DNA from: JASGDB01 sp049841315
GTDB lineage: Bacteria > Bacteroidota > Bacteroidia > Flavobacteriales > Weeksellaceae
Length of the DNA: 64,000 nucleotides
NCBI GenBank assembly: GCA_049841315.1
Contig: JASGDB010000048.1
Location: forward strand, 1-64,000
Direction: 5' to 3'
Shown here: piece by piece, positions 24,000-32,972 of the stretch
Layout: each line of letters begins with the position of its first letter
Position numbering within the stretch: position 1 is the first letter of the stretch
Program-made: the position numbers and the translations under genes
The notes under the pieces: model-generated
What the model was told of the DNA's origin: nothing
Seen by the model: the letters and a program-made list of their open reading frames with translations, nothing else
Database searches by the model: none

Positions 24000-24156
24000 G
24001 TATTGATAATCAATCATTTAAAATGAATTTCAATCTATTCTGAAAAACTCAAAATTCACAAATATTTGCAATAGATTATATTAATAGCAATTTAATGAAA
24101 ATACCATTTGTTTTTAAACATGAATTTCCTATATTTATCAATTAAAATTCAAACAA

Positions 24157-25446
<1,290 letters not shown>

Positions 25447-25453
25447 TAACAGC

Positions 25454-25483
25454 AAAACCTCTCAATTTGGGAGGTTTTTTTTG
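25454..25483 (+). terminator. Terminator of gltA
   Basis: AAAACCTC pairs with GAGGTTTT (25471-25478), continuing into a run of T. Confidence 0.88.
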
Positions 25484-25494
25484 TGTGTGATGAA

Positions 25495-25507
25495 GCTGCG
25501 AAGCAGC
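25495..25507 (+). repeat. GNA-triloop minihairpin
   Basis: GCTGC-GAA-GCAGC, a perfect 5-bp stem closed by C-GAA-G, just after the gltA terminator. The 369-nt gap before the next gene holds only this, the MITE-like element and AT-rich sequence. Confidence 0.65.
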
Positions 25508-25624
25508 GAAATATTGGCTCTTTCAAACCTTGACCTTTTAACACAAGAATTTGTATCGCTCATCTGAAATAAAATTTCCCATAAAAATTTTCCCTCCTTA
25601 AACCGATTGTTTATATTTGCTTTA

Positions 25625-25799
25625 GAGCCTGCTTAAATTTTTATAGCTGTTTTGAAATGGATTTTTTGCTTCAAGTTTGCAGATTTAGCGGGCTAAATCA
25701 AAAGCAGGAAGTGAAAAATGCGCTCAAAAGAGCATCAAAATTTAGCAAAGATGATTCCTAAAAACCTATATCTTTTTTTGGTAAAATCATCACAGGCTC
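25625..25799. mobile_element. 175-bp MITE-like element with GAGCCTG ends and TTA duplication
   Basis: The element begins GAGCCTGCTTAAATTT and ends ATCACAGGCTC. The outer 7 bp are perfect inverted repeats (GAGCCTG and CAGGCTC). TTA stands directly on both sides (25622-25624 and 25800-25802), as expected for a 3-bp target duplication. Inside is a perfect palindrome GATTTAGC-GG-GCTAAATC at 25682-25699 and no coding frame. TNA duplications are known for some IS5-family groups, but the parent element is not in this window. Confidence 0.65.
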
Positions 25800-25815
25800 T
25801 TAATCCCTTTTTTAT

Positions 25816-26730
25816 ATGAAACTGAATATTAAAAACGAAACAGGAACACTAAAATCGGTAGTTCTCGGACTACCGAAATCCATGGGAGACGTGCCGGGAA
25901 TTGAAGAAAGCTATGATGCGAAATCGTATCACACCATTCAGAACGGCGTTTATCCGAAAGAAGAAAATATTATATCGGAAATGGAAGCGTTTGAAGTCGT
26001 TTTGAAAAAATACGGAGTGGAAGTGTACAGACCGGCTCTGATTAAAGATTACAATCAGGTTTTTGCCCGTGATGTCGCTTTTGTGATTGATGATAAAATG
26101 ATTATTTCTAACATCATCGAAGACCGTTACGACGAGCAGGATGCTTACCGGAAAATGTTTGCGAGAGTAGGGTGGAAGCACATCATTAATCTTCCCGAAA
26201 CTGCTCATGTGGAAGGCGGAGATGTCATTGTCTGGAATGATTTTGTATTCGTGGGAACGTGCTACAATCCCGATTACAGAAGTTTCAAAACCGCAAGAAC
26301 CAATGAATATGCCATTGAAATCCTGAAAGAATATTTCCCTAAAAAACGCTTCATCGATTTGGACTTGCATAAAAACGATAAAGATCCGTATAAGGGAATT
26401 TTGCATCTGGACTGCACCTTTAATCCGGTGGGAAAGGATAAATGTATCATTTATAAAAACGGTTTTGTGGAAGAAAGCGATTATCAGCTCATTCTCGATA
26501 TTTTCGGGGAAGAAAACTGTTTCCATGTTACAGACAGGGAAATGTTTGAAATGTTTCCGAATATCTTTTCCATTTCTCCGGATGTAGTGGTATCAGATTC
26601 TTCATTCACGAGATTAAACCGTTTTTTGGAAGACGAATGGAATATAAAAGTGGAAGAAATTCCGTATCGGGAAATATCCAAAATGGGCGGATTGCTGAGA
26701 TGTTCAACCATGCCTTTGGTGAGGGAATAA
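25816..26730 (+). CDS. Amidinotransferase / dimethylarginine dimethylaminohydrolase-like enzyme
   Basis: 304 residues of the guanidino-group-modifying superfamily (DDAH, arginine deiminase, CtlX). It has the ARD motif at 84-86 (FARDVAFVI), the substrate-binding HVEGGD at 131-136, the catalytic His197 in LHLDCTF and the nucleophile Cys296 in LLRCSTMP near the C-terminus. The beta/alpha propeller pattern is complete. Likely a cytosolic hydrolase acting on arginine or a methylated arginine; the exact substrate cannot be read from sequence. It sits alone, right after the MITE-like element, which may therefore carry or have displaced its promoter. Confidence 0.85.
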   Translation: MKLNIKNETGTLKSVVLGLPKSMGDVPGIEESYDAKSYHTIQNGVYPKEENIISEMEAFEVVLKKYGVEVYRPALIKDYNQVFARDVAFVIDDKMIISNIIEDRYDEQDAYRKMFARVGWKHIINLPETAHVEGGDVIVWNDFVFVGTCYNPDYRSFKTARTNEYAIEILKEYFPKKRFIDLDLHKNDKDPYKGILHLDCTFNPVGKDKCIIYKNGFVEESDYQLILDIFGEENCFHVTDREMFEMFPNIFSISPDVVVSDSSFTRLNRFLEDEWNIKVEEIPYREISKMGGLLRCSTMPLVRE

Positions 26731-26893
26731 AAATGACACAACTCTCCGTGTTTCATGTATTTTGTGCAGTGATGTTTTTTCTGATTAAGCAAACAGCCGG
26801 GTAATTCTTGCAAATAAAAATTGGATAGAAAATCCGTTAGATAAGACGGGTAAAGCAGCCTTGCACTTATCACAATACTTCCCGACATTTTCG

Positions 26894-26901
26894 TACTTTT
26901 G
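26894..26901 (+). promoter_or_regulatory. -7 box of the ABC exporter gene
   Basis: TACTTTTG followed by CATG, 37 nt before the ATG, matches TAnnTTTG. No other feature was found in the 208-nt gap. Confidence 0.6.
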
Positions 26902-26938
26902 CATGCCAAACCTCTGAAAGCTGATTGCGAACGCCAAT

Positions 26939-28588
26939 ATGAAAGCACTAAAAACATTAAATCCCTATTTCTGGAAACACCGCACTCTGCTGTTTTGGGG
27001 ATTTCTCTTTATTATTCTGAGTAATTTCTTTAATATTTTCAAAGTTCAGTTTATAGGAAAATCCGTAGACCAGCTCGAGAACTTCGGAAAATTAGGATTC
27101 AATCAAGAGATACTTATTTATGTGGCGATTATTGTCGGCTCATCACTGCTTACCGGGCTTTTTACCTTTATGATGAGGCAGACCATTATTGTCGCTTCCC
27201 GAAGAATCGAATACGAACTCAAAAATAACATTTTCCGCCACTACGAAGACATGTCGCTCACCCAGTACAAAAAATCCACCATCGGGGATTTGATGAACCG
27301 TTTGAGCGAAGATGTGGTTGCCGTAAGAATGTATTTAGGCCCCGGAGTGATGTATGTTGCAAATCTTTTGGTACTGCTCATTATCACCGGAATATACATG
27401 TGGAATACCGATAGAAGTATGACCTTGTGGACACTGATTCCGCTTCCGGTTTTGTCTTACGCTATTTATAAAGTAAGTTCGATTATCAACCGAAAATCCA
27501 AAACGATGCAGAAAAGCCAGTCTGCGATTTCTACTTTTGTGCAAGACAGTTTTTCGGGAATCAGAGTGATTAAATTTTTTGCAAAAGAAAAATACATCGA
27601 AAAAAATTACGGCGCAAAAGTTTCCGATTATCAGGAAAAAGCCCTTGATTTAGCCAAAACCGAAGCCTATTTTTTCACCATTATTATTTTCGTAATCGGA
27701 ATGCTGAATGTAGTGATTCTGTACATCGGCGGAGAAAAATATATTGCCAATGAACTTTCCGTCGGGAAAATCGCAGATTTCTTTCTGTATGTAAATACGC
27801 TGATATTTCCGTTTTCTATGGTAGGTTGGGTTACCTCTGTAAATCAGCGGGCGGAGGCTTCCATGGCGAGGATTAATGAATTTTTAGACCAATCGTCCGA
27901 AATTGAAAATACCAATAATGAAATATATCCGATAAAAGGCGATATCGAATTCCGCAATGTTTCTTACATATATCCCAATACCGGAATCAAAGCGCTTGAC
28001 AATCTTAGTTTCAAAATCAATTCAGGCGAAAGCCTTGCCGTTATGGGAAAAACCGGAAGCGGAAAATCCACCATTGCATTGCTTCTTTGCAGGATGATTG
28101 ACCCTACCGAAGGCGAAATCCTGATTGACGGGAAAAATCTTAAAGAGCACAACCTCGACCTTTACAGAAAAAAAATCGGCTATATTCCTCAGGAAAGTTA
28201 TCTTTTTTCGGACACGATTGAGAACAATATAGGTTTTGCCGTTGATAATCCGTTTCACGAAAAAGTAGTGAAATTTGCCAAAATAGCAGATATTGACAAG
28301 AATATTGTGGAATTTAAGGAGCAATACAAAACGATGGTCGGGGAACGCGGAGTCATGCTTTCGGGAGGACAGAAACAGCGCATCTGCATTGCCCGCGCTC
28401 TTATCAAAGAGCCTGAAATTGTGATATTTGACGATTCGCTTTCCGCACTGGATACCGAAACAGAAGAGAACATTCTCCGCAATATCGACACCGAACTCAT
28501 AAACTGCACGTCTATCATCATCACCCACCGCGAGAGCAGTATCAAACGTGCGGATAAAATACTCAATCTCAGCGATTTGGAAAAATAA
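26939..28588 (+). CDS. ABC exporter half-transporter (membrane domain plus ATPase)
   Basis: 549 residues. The N-terminal six-span transmembrane domain (to about residue 310) is fused to an ATPase domain. The latter has Walker A GKTGSGKST at about 370, the Q-loop GYIPQES, the signature LSGGQKQR at about 473, Walker B EIVIFDDSLSALD and the H-loop ITHRES. In Walker B the catalytic Glu is replaced by Asp (FDDS), as in MdlA/MdlB-like heterodimeric exporters, so it may pair with another half-transporter. Substrate unknown; a lipid, peptide or drug are all possible. Monocistronic. Confidence 0.92.
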   Translation: MKALKTLNPYFWKHRTLLFWGFLFIILSNFFNIFKVQFIGKSVDQLENFGKLGFNQEILIYVAIIVGSSLLTGLFTFMMRQTIIVASRRIEYELKNNIFRHYEDMSLTQYKKSTIGDLMNRLSEDVVAVRMYLGPGVMYVANLLVLLIITGIYMWNTDRSMTLWTLIPLPVLSYAIYKVSSIINRKSKTMQKSQSAISTFVQDSFSGIRVIKFFAKEKYIEKNYGAKVSDYQEKALDLAKTEAYFFTIIIFVIGMLNVVILYIGGEKYIANELSVGKIADFFLYVNTLIFPFSMVGWVTSVNQRAEASMARINEFLDQSSEIENTNNEIYPIKGDIEFRNVSYIYPNTGIKALDNLSFKINSGESLAVMGKTGSGKSTIALLLCRMIDPTEGEILIDGKNLKEHNLDLYRKKIGYIPQESYLFSDTIENNIGFAVDNPFHEKVVKFAKIADIDKNIVEFKEQYKTMVGERGVMLSGGQKQRICIARALIKEPEIVIFDDSLSALDTETEENILRNIDTELINCTSIIITHRESSIKRADKILNLSDLEK

Positions 28589-28668
28589 GAAAATACAGTT
28601 TTGCTTTTAAGAGCTGCTCAGAAATACATATTTTGAAAAAAAATATTTGGCAGTTAAAAGATTTCTGT

Positions 28669-28676
28669 TATATTTG
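28669..28676 (+). promoter_or_regulatory. -7 box of the PUR-domain gene
   Basis: TATATTTG matches TAnnTTTG and lies 29 nt before the ATG. Confidence 0.55.
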
Positions 28677-28705
28677 TTAATAAGATTTCTAAAAAACATC
28701 GTACA

Positions 28706-29041
28706 ATGAGTGATTATAAGGAACGCCACGAGAATGAAATTTTCACGAAGGTGCTAAAAGCAGGAAGAAGAACGTATTTCTTTGATGTGCGTGAGACGAA
28801 AGCGGGAGATTATTACCTTACCATTACCGAAAGCAAAAAGAATTTTGGTGAAAATGGAGAGGCCTCTTTCGAGAAACACAAAATTTATCTTTATAAGGAA
28901 GATTTCAAAAGTTTTCAGGAAATGCTCAAAGAGTCGGCAGACTTTATTTTGAATGAAAAAGGTGAAGATGTGATTTCTGAAAAGCATGACAAAGACTTCA
29001 AAAGCAGGTCTTATACCATAGAAAGCGACGAAGAAGTATAG
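28706..29041 (+). CDS. PUR-alpha-like nucleic-acid-binding protein (DUF3276)
   Basis: 111 residues. GRRTYFFDVRETKAGDYYLTITESKK is the typical PUR repeat (strand-rich single-stranded nucleic-acid-binding module). It is followed by an amphipathic stretch (LYKEDFKSFQEMLKESADFIL) and an acidic tail. Such proteins are near-universal in Bacteroidota, with unknown biological role; RNA or ssDNA binding is presumed from the fold. It has its own promoter and a strong terminator. Confidence 0.85.
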   Translation: MSDYKERHENEIFTKVLKAGRRTYFFDVRETKAGDYYLTITESKKNFGENGEASFEKHKIYLYKEDFKSFQEMLKESADFILNEKGEDVISEKHDKDFKSRSYTIESDEEV

Positions 29042-29068
29042 AAAAATCCGCAAAACATGCGGATTTTT
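29042..29068 (+). terminator. Terminator of the PUR-domain gene
   Basis: AAAAATCCGC pairs with GCGGATTTTT around a 7-nt loop, right after the stop codon. Confidence 0.9.
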
Positions 29069-29160
29069 GTTTATTGAGTAATAATATCTTTATTCTTCGT
29101 TTTTTTTCTTTCAATCAATAATATTCAGCAGCTTGCTGCCGGTTATATATTCCTTTGCTT

Positions 29161-29889
29161 TTAATGGCAGTGCTCCTGAACGGGATTTTCTTCCGTTTGA
29201 ATGTGCATGGATGAAGCAGGCGGAGAAAGATACGGGATACCAAGCTCCAGACCGCGCAGAATGAAAAGTCCGCCGAGAATCATCATCACGATTGGAATTA
29301 CTTTCAGTACTTTTGCCCTGAAAGCCTGCGAAATCAGGTTTCCGGCAAGAGCAACCGCAAACATGAACGGCAGTGTTCCCAATCCGAAAATCGCCATAAA
29401 CAGTGAACCCTGCCAGATTCCTCCGGATGCAAGGGAAGCGGTGAGCGCCATGTAGACCATTCCGCAAGGCAGAAAACCATTGAGAATCCCTGTGGTGAAA
29501 CGGGATTTGTAATCGGATTTTTGAAGCAGTTTTCCGAGATTACGTTTTACTTTAAATAAAAATATGGAGAGAAACGGAACTTTCGATGCGAAATCTGTTC
29601 CGCCAAAGGAAAAAACAGCCATCACAATAAGGAGTATTCCGGCAATAATGGTAAGATAATTCTGAAACCCGCTGATCTCAAAGCCTTCCCCGATGATGCC
29701 GAGAAGCGCGCCTAAAAAAGCATAAGTAAAAACCCTCCCGAACTGATACGTAAGATTTTGAAAATAATAATTGGCAGCCTGTTTTTTGGTCAAACCAAGA
29801 GAAAGAGCGATAGGGCCGCACATGCCGATACAATGGAATCCGGATGCGAATCCCAGTCCCAAAGCGGATATGATGAGCGTTATTTCCAT
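29161..29889 (-). CDS. Sulfite exporter TauE/SafE-like membrane protein of the cco locus
   Basis: 242 residues with about six membrane spans. GLGFASGFHCIGMCGPIALSLG at the N-terminus and GILNGFLPCGMVYMALTASLASG in the middle are the Cys/Gly-rich motifs of this family (COG2836 type). Members are routinely found behind ccoH and are thought to help metal supply or oxidase maturation rather than export sulfite. The C-terminal MHIQTEENPVQEHCH has His and Cys that could bind metal. It overlaps ccoH by 10 nt, so it is the last gene of the cco operon. Confidence 0.9.
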   Translation of the reverse strand: MEITLIISALGLGFASGFHCIGMCGPIALSLGLTKKQAANYYFQNLTYQFGRVFTYAFLGALLGIIGEGFEISGFQNYLTIIAGILLIVMAVFSFGGTDFASKVPFLSIFLFKVKRNLGKLLQKSDYKSRFTTGILNGFLPCGMVYMALTASLASGGIWQGSLFMAIFGLGTLPFMFAVALAGNLISQAFRAKVLKVIPIVMMILGGLFILRGLELGIPYLSPPASSMHIQTEENPVQEHCH

Positions 29890-30326
29890 TCTATATCATA
29901 ATCAATCTGATAAGTTTGCTTGTCTTTCGTCCAATTCAGTTTGAGGATGTAGCCTCCTTTTGTCAAAACATTTGCAGGAATAAGCGTGGAATTTCCCTGT
30001 AATTCAAATTCCTTTTTAATGTCGAGGTTCTGGTCATCCGAGCGGTAAAGGTAAAATCTGAATTTTGAATTCCCGTTATTGATGTCCTGCGGAAAAGTGA
30101 TAAGAATCCCATCCGGATTGATTTTCACAGCCGGTTTTTCAGTGAGCGATACCGCCAGTTTTTTGGCATCAATCACATCCTGATAGCGGAGTTCTTCTTC
30201 ATAATAATTAGTGGTAATCAGTTCAGAGTTTTTCTGTCCGTTCGGGAACAAGAAAATCATTCCCAGAATAAACAGGATAAATGCTCCCAAAGCGATGACA
30301 ACGCCGTGTCCCCAATTTAATTTCAT
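29880..30326 (-). CDS. ccoH: FixH/CcoH family cbb3 oxidase assembly protein
   Basis: 148 residues. One N-terminal membrane span (GVVIALGAFILFILGMIFLF) is followed by a periplasmic beta-rich domain (YYEEELRYQDVIDAKKLA, then KINPDGILITFPQ). The NYYEEELRYQ motif is typical of FixH. It assists assembly of the cbb3 oxidase. Two nt separate it from ccoG upstream, and it overlaps the SafE-like gene downstream. Confidence 0.9.
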   Translation of the reverse strand: MKLNWGHGVVIALGAFILFILGMIFLFPNGQKNSELITTNYYEEELRYQDVIDAKKLAVSLTEKPAVKINPDGILITFPQDINNGNSKFRFYLYRSDDQNLDIKKEFELQGNSTLIPANVLTKGGYILKLNWTKDKQTYQIDYDIEWK

Positions 30327-30328
30327 AG

Positions 30329-31777
30329 TTAAAACTGCATTTTAAATGGCCCTTCAAAATAGGTTTCGTAGGAGTCAATCATTTTTCCGGTTTTGTCGAA
30401 CACTCCGATTTTGATATTCTGTTTGGAGAGCTTAATCTGGCTTTCCGGGAAAGTGATATTGATGGTTCCTTTTGTTATTTTGTCCCGTTTTACTTTTATA
30501 TAGTCTTTGTTGTTGTAAATGATTTCTCCGTTGTCTGGCTCGAGTATTTTGAATGTTACAAAAATATCTTCATTCGATTTGTTGAGAAGGGTATAATTGT
30601 ATGTATTGGTGATTTTGTTTTCTCTTAGGAAAAATGTGCTTCCGGCGGGCTTAATGAATTTGGCTTCCATTGCACCTCTGTTGGCAAGAAGAAATCCGAG
30701 AAACCCCAGCAAAAGCGCAAGAAATACAGCGTAGGCTTTCATTCTTGCAGTATATTTGAAAGGAGTTTGGTTTTCAATTTCCGCTTCGGAAGCGTAGCGG
30801 ATTAGGCCTTTCGGGAGACCTACTTTTTCCATTACTTCATCGCAGGCATCTATGCACACGGTGCAGTTCACACATTCTAATTGTTGTCCGTTTCGGATGT
30901 CGATTCCGGTTGGGCATACTACCACGCACTGCCCGCAGTCGATACAGTCGCCTTTTCCTACGGCTTTACGGTCTTCGCCTTTTCTCCATTTGGAGCGGTT
31001 TTCTCCTCTTTTGAAATCGTAGAATACGTTGATGGTATGCTGGTCTATCAAAACTCCCTGAAGCCTTCCGTACGGGCAAACCAGTGTACACACCTGCTCT
31101 CTGAACCATGCAAATACAAAGTAAAATGCTGCGGTAAAGAATATCATCACCAAAAAATTGGTGGGATTGGCAAGAGGTCCTTCTTTCATTATTTTGAAAA
31201 CTTCCTGATAACCCACAATGTACATGAACATAAAATGAGTGATGATGATGGAGATAATCACATAAATTGTCCATTTCAAGCCTCTTTTCCAGATTTTTTC
31301 GGCGTTCCATTCCTGGCGGTCGAGTTTCATCTGTTTGTTTCGGTCGCCTTCGATGGCATATTCTATTTTTCGGAAAATCATTTCCATGAATATGGTCTGA
31401 GGGCATATCCATCCGCAGAAAATTCTTCCGTAAGCCACGGTAAAGAGGATGATGAATATTAAAGAAGCAATCGCTCCCAATGCCAGAATAAAGAAATCCT
31501 GAGGGTAAAAAGGCTGTCCGAATATGAAAAAACTCCGGTCGAGAATGTTGAGCAGCAAAAGCGGATTTCCATTTATTTTAATGAAAGGAACGGCAAAGAG
31601 CAGTGCAACAAGGATTATTGCCACGATTGTTCTTTTGTTGGTGTATTTCCCTTTCGGTTTCCGGGGATATACCCACTTTCTTTTTCCGGACTGCTCCATG
31701 GTGCCAACAGAATCCCTGAAAGTTTCAGGGTCAAGCACTTGCCCCTGTCCGCCTCTGTATTCTCCTTGTTCAGCCAT
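30329..31777 (-). CDS. ccoG: Cytochrome c oxidase accessory protein CcoG (polyferredoxin)
   Basis: 482 residues. Membrane spans alternate with cysteine motifs: CGWICPQTIFMEM, CTLVCPYGRLQG, and a 2x[4Fe-4S] ferredoxin region CIDCGQCVVVCPTGIDIRNGQQLECVNCTVCIDAC. The last ~130 residues form an Ig-like periplasmic domain (IFVTFKILEPDNGEIIY). CcoG is implicated in copper reduction or delivery for the cbb3 oxidase. The gene lies between ccoP and ccoH. Confidence 0.96.
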   Translation of the reverse strand: MAEQGEYRGGQGQVLDPETFRDSVGTMEQSGKRKWVYPRKPKGKYTNKRTIVAIILVALLFAVPFIKINGNPLLLLNILDRSFFIFGQPFYPQDFFILALGAIASLIFIILFTVAYGRIFCGWICPQTIFMEMIFRKIEYAIEGDRNKQMKLDRQEWNAEKIWKRGLKWTIYVIISIIITHFMFMYIVGYQEVFKIMKEGPLANPTNFLVMIFFTAAFYFVFAWFREQVCTLVCPYGRLQGVLIDQHTINVFYDFKRGENRSKWRKGEDRKAVGKGDCIDCGQCVVVCPTGIDIRNGQQLECVNCTVCIDACDEVMEKVGLPKGLIRYASEAEIENQTPFKYTARMKAYAVFLALLLGFLGFLLANRGAMEAKFIKPAGSTFFLRENKITNTYNYTLLNKSNEDIFVTFKILEPDNGEIIYNNKDYIKVKRDKITKGTINITFPESQIKLSKQNIKIGVFDKTGKMIDSYETYFEGPFKMQF

Positions 31778-31873
31778 TTTTTTTGAATTGAAATAAGATA
31801 AAAAAACATAATCCGCTGTTTCAGTTTCCTTTTAACAGTGAATTATGTTTTCATTAAAATTGATTTATTTTTG

Positions 31874-32752
31874 TTATTTTTTTTCCCAGTTCGCTTCTGT
31901 TCCCTGAGGTGCAGCACCGCCTTGAGCCTGCGTAATAGGAGCTTGCTCCTGATTGATGTGATATACGTAAGCCGCTACATTCTGAATATCGTTTCCGGTA
32001 AGAACTCCGTTTTTGCCCCAAGCCTGCATGGCTGTTCCGGTAACGCCGTTTTCCACGATATGGAATACGTTTTTAAACAATGTTTTTTCCGGCTGGTTTT
32101 TCCAGAATTTATCGGTAAGGTTCGGGCCGATGCCTCCTTTTCCTCCGTCCATGTGGCAGGATACGCAGTTGGTTTGGAAAACTTCTCTTCCGGCATCTAT
32201 ATTATCTGCGGAATATTCTGCGGTTTCCAAAGTTGCCTGAGGAACGGTTTCCATATATTTTTCAATGGAAGCGAGCTGTGCTTTGTATTCTTCATCATAT
32301 TCTTTCACGGGATTAGCAAAGTCGGTAAGCCAGTAAGAGGTAAGATAAACAATACAAAATGAAACTCCGAACCAGAATAATCCGAGCCACCATTTCGGAA
32401 GTTGGTTGTCCAGTTCCATAATTCCGTCGAAACCATGGTCGATAAGGATGTCTTTTTCCTCTGTTGCGGATTGTTTTTTGAAAGCACTTGCGTAAAGACG
32501 TTTAAAATAAGGAATGCTTTTTTCCTCAAGATAAGCGTTTTTTTCTTTTTCGGAAAGTGTTTTGAATTTGGTGTTTTCAATTAAATCGCCGATGGAGCTG
32601 TGTATGAAAACCAATATAGCACTGATAAGTACAGTTCCCCAGAAATACTGGCTGGACAGAAATTCCCATCCTTGTACAAACATGTAAAAAATGATAACTA
32701 AAAGTGCTAATACGATTAGTATATTTACGAAAACAGGTGTTCTTTGTTTCAT
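31874..32752 (-). CDS. ccoP: cbb3-type cytochrome c oxidase subunit III (mono-heme)
   Basis: 292 residues. Two N-terminal spans (IVLALLVIIFYMFVQGWEF with FWGTVLISAILVFIH, and WWLGLFWFGVSFCIVYLTSYW) precede one cytochrome c domain with CVSCH and the axial Met in TGTAMQAW. Proteobacterial CcoP has two heme c sites; only one is seen here, as commonly in Bacteroidota. It feeds electrons to the catalytic subunit. Three nt from ccoQ. Confidence 0.95.
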   Translation of the reverse strand: MKQRTPVFVNILIVLALLVIIFYMFVQGWEFLSSQYFWGTVLISAILVFIHSSIGDLIENTKFKTLSEKEKNAYLEEKSIPYFKRLYASAFKKQSATEEKDILIDHGFDGIMELDNQLPKWWLGLFWFGVSFCIVYLTSYWLTDFANPVKEYDEEYKAQLASIEKYMETVPQATLETAEYSADNIDAGREVFQTNCVSCHMDGGKGGIGPNLTDKFWKNQPEKTLFKNVFHIVENGVTGTAMQAWGKNGVLTGNDIQNVAAYVYHINQEQAPITQAQGGAAPQGTEANWEKK

Positions 32753-32755
32753 GAT

Positions 32756-32956
32756 TTAACGGTTTAATAAATTTTGGTCATCATCATCGTTGCTCAGCGG
32801 TGCGTATTCTTCTTCCCTGTAATATTTTTTCGGTCTGCTGAAAACGTACCACACAATTCCCAGAAACAGAAGGATAAAGAGAATCATGGCAATGGTCTGC
32901 ATCAGACCTACATTTTCTCCATTGGCTACAATATCTTTAAGACTCTGCGGAATCAT
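32756..32956 (-). CDS. ccoQ: cbb3 oxidase subunit CcoQ-like small membrane protein
   Basis: 66 residues, with one membrane span (LMQTIAMILFILLFLGIVWYVFSRP) and a charged tail (KKYYREEEYAPLSNDDDDQ). Length, the span followed by a FSRPKK-type segment, and its place between ccoNO and ccoP fit CcoQ, which stabilises the complex. The similarity is positional as much as sequence-based. Confidence 0.85.
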   Translation of the reverse strand: MIPQSLKDIVANGENVGLMQTIAMILFILLFLGIVWYVFSRPKKYYREEEYAPLSNDDDDQNLLNR

Positions 32957-32972
32957 GGTTCAGATGATGATT

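Noticed and set aside
25870..26526. 218-residue minus-strand frame inside the amidinotransferase gene
   Set aside because: Antisense shadow of an enzyme whose catalytic residues are all in place on the plus strand.
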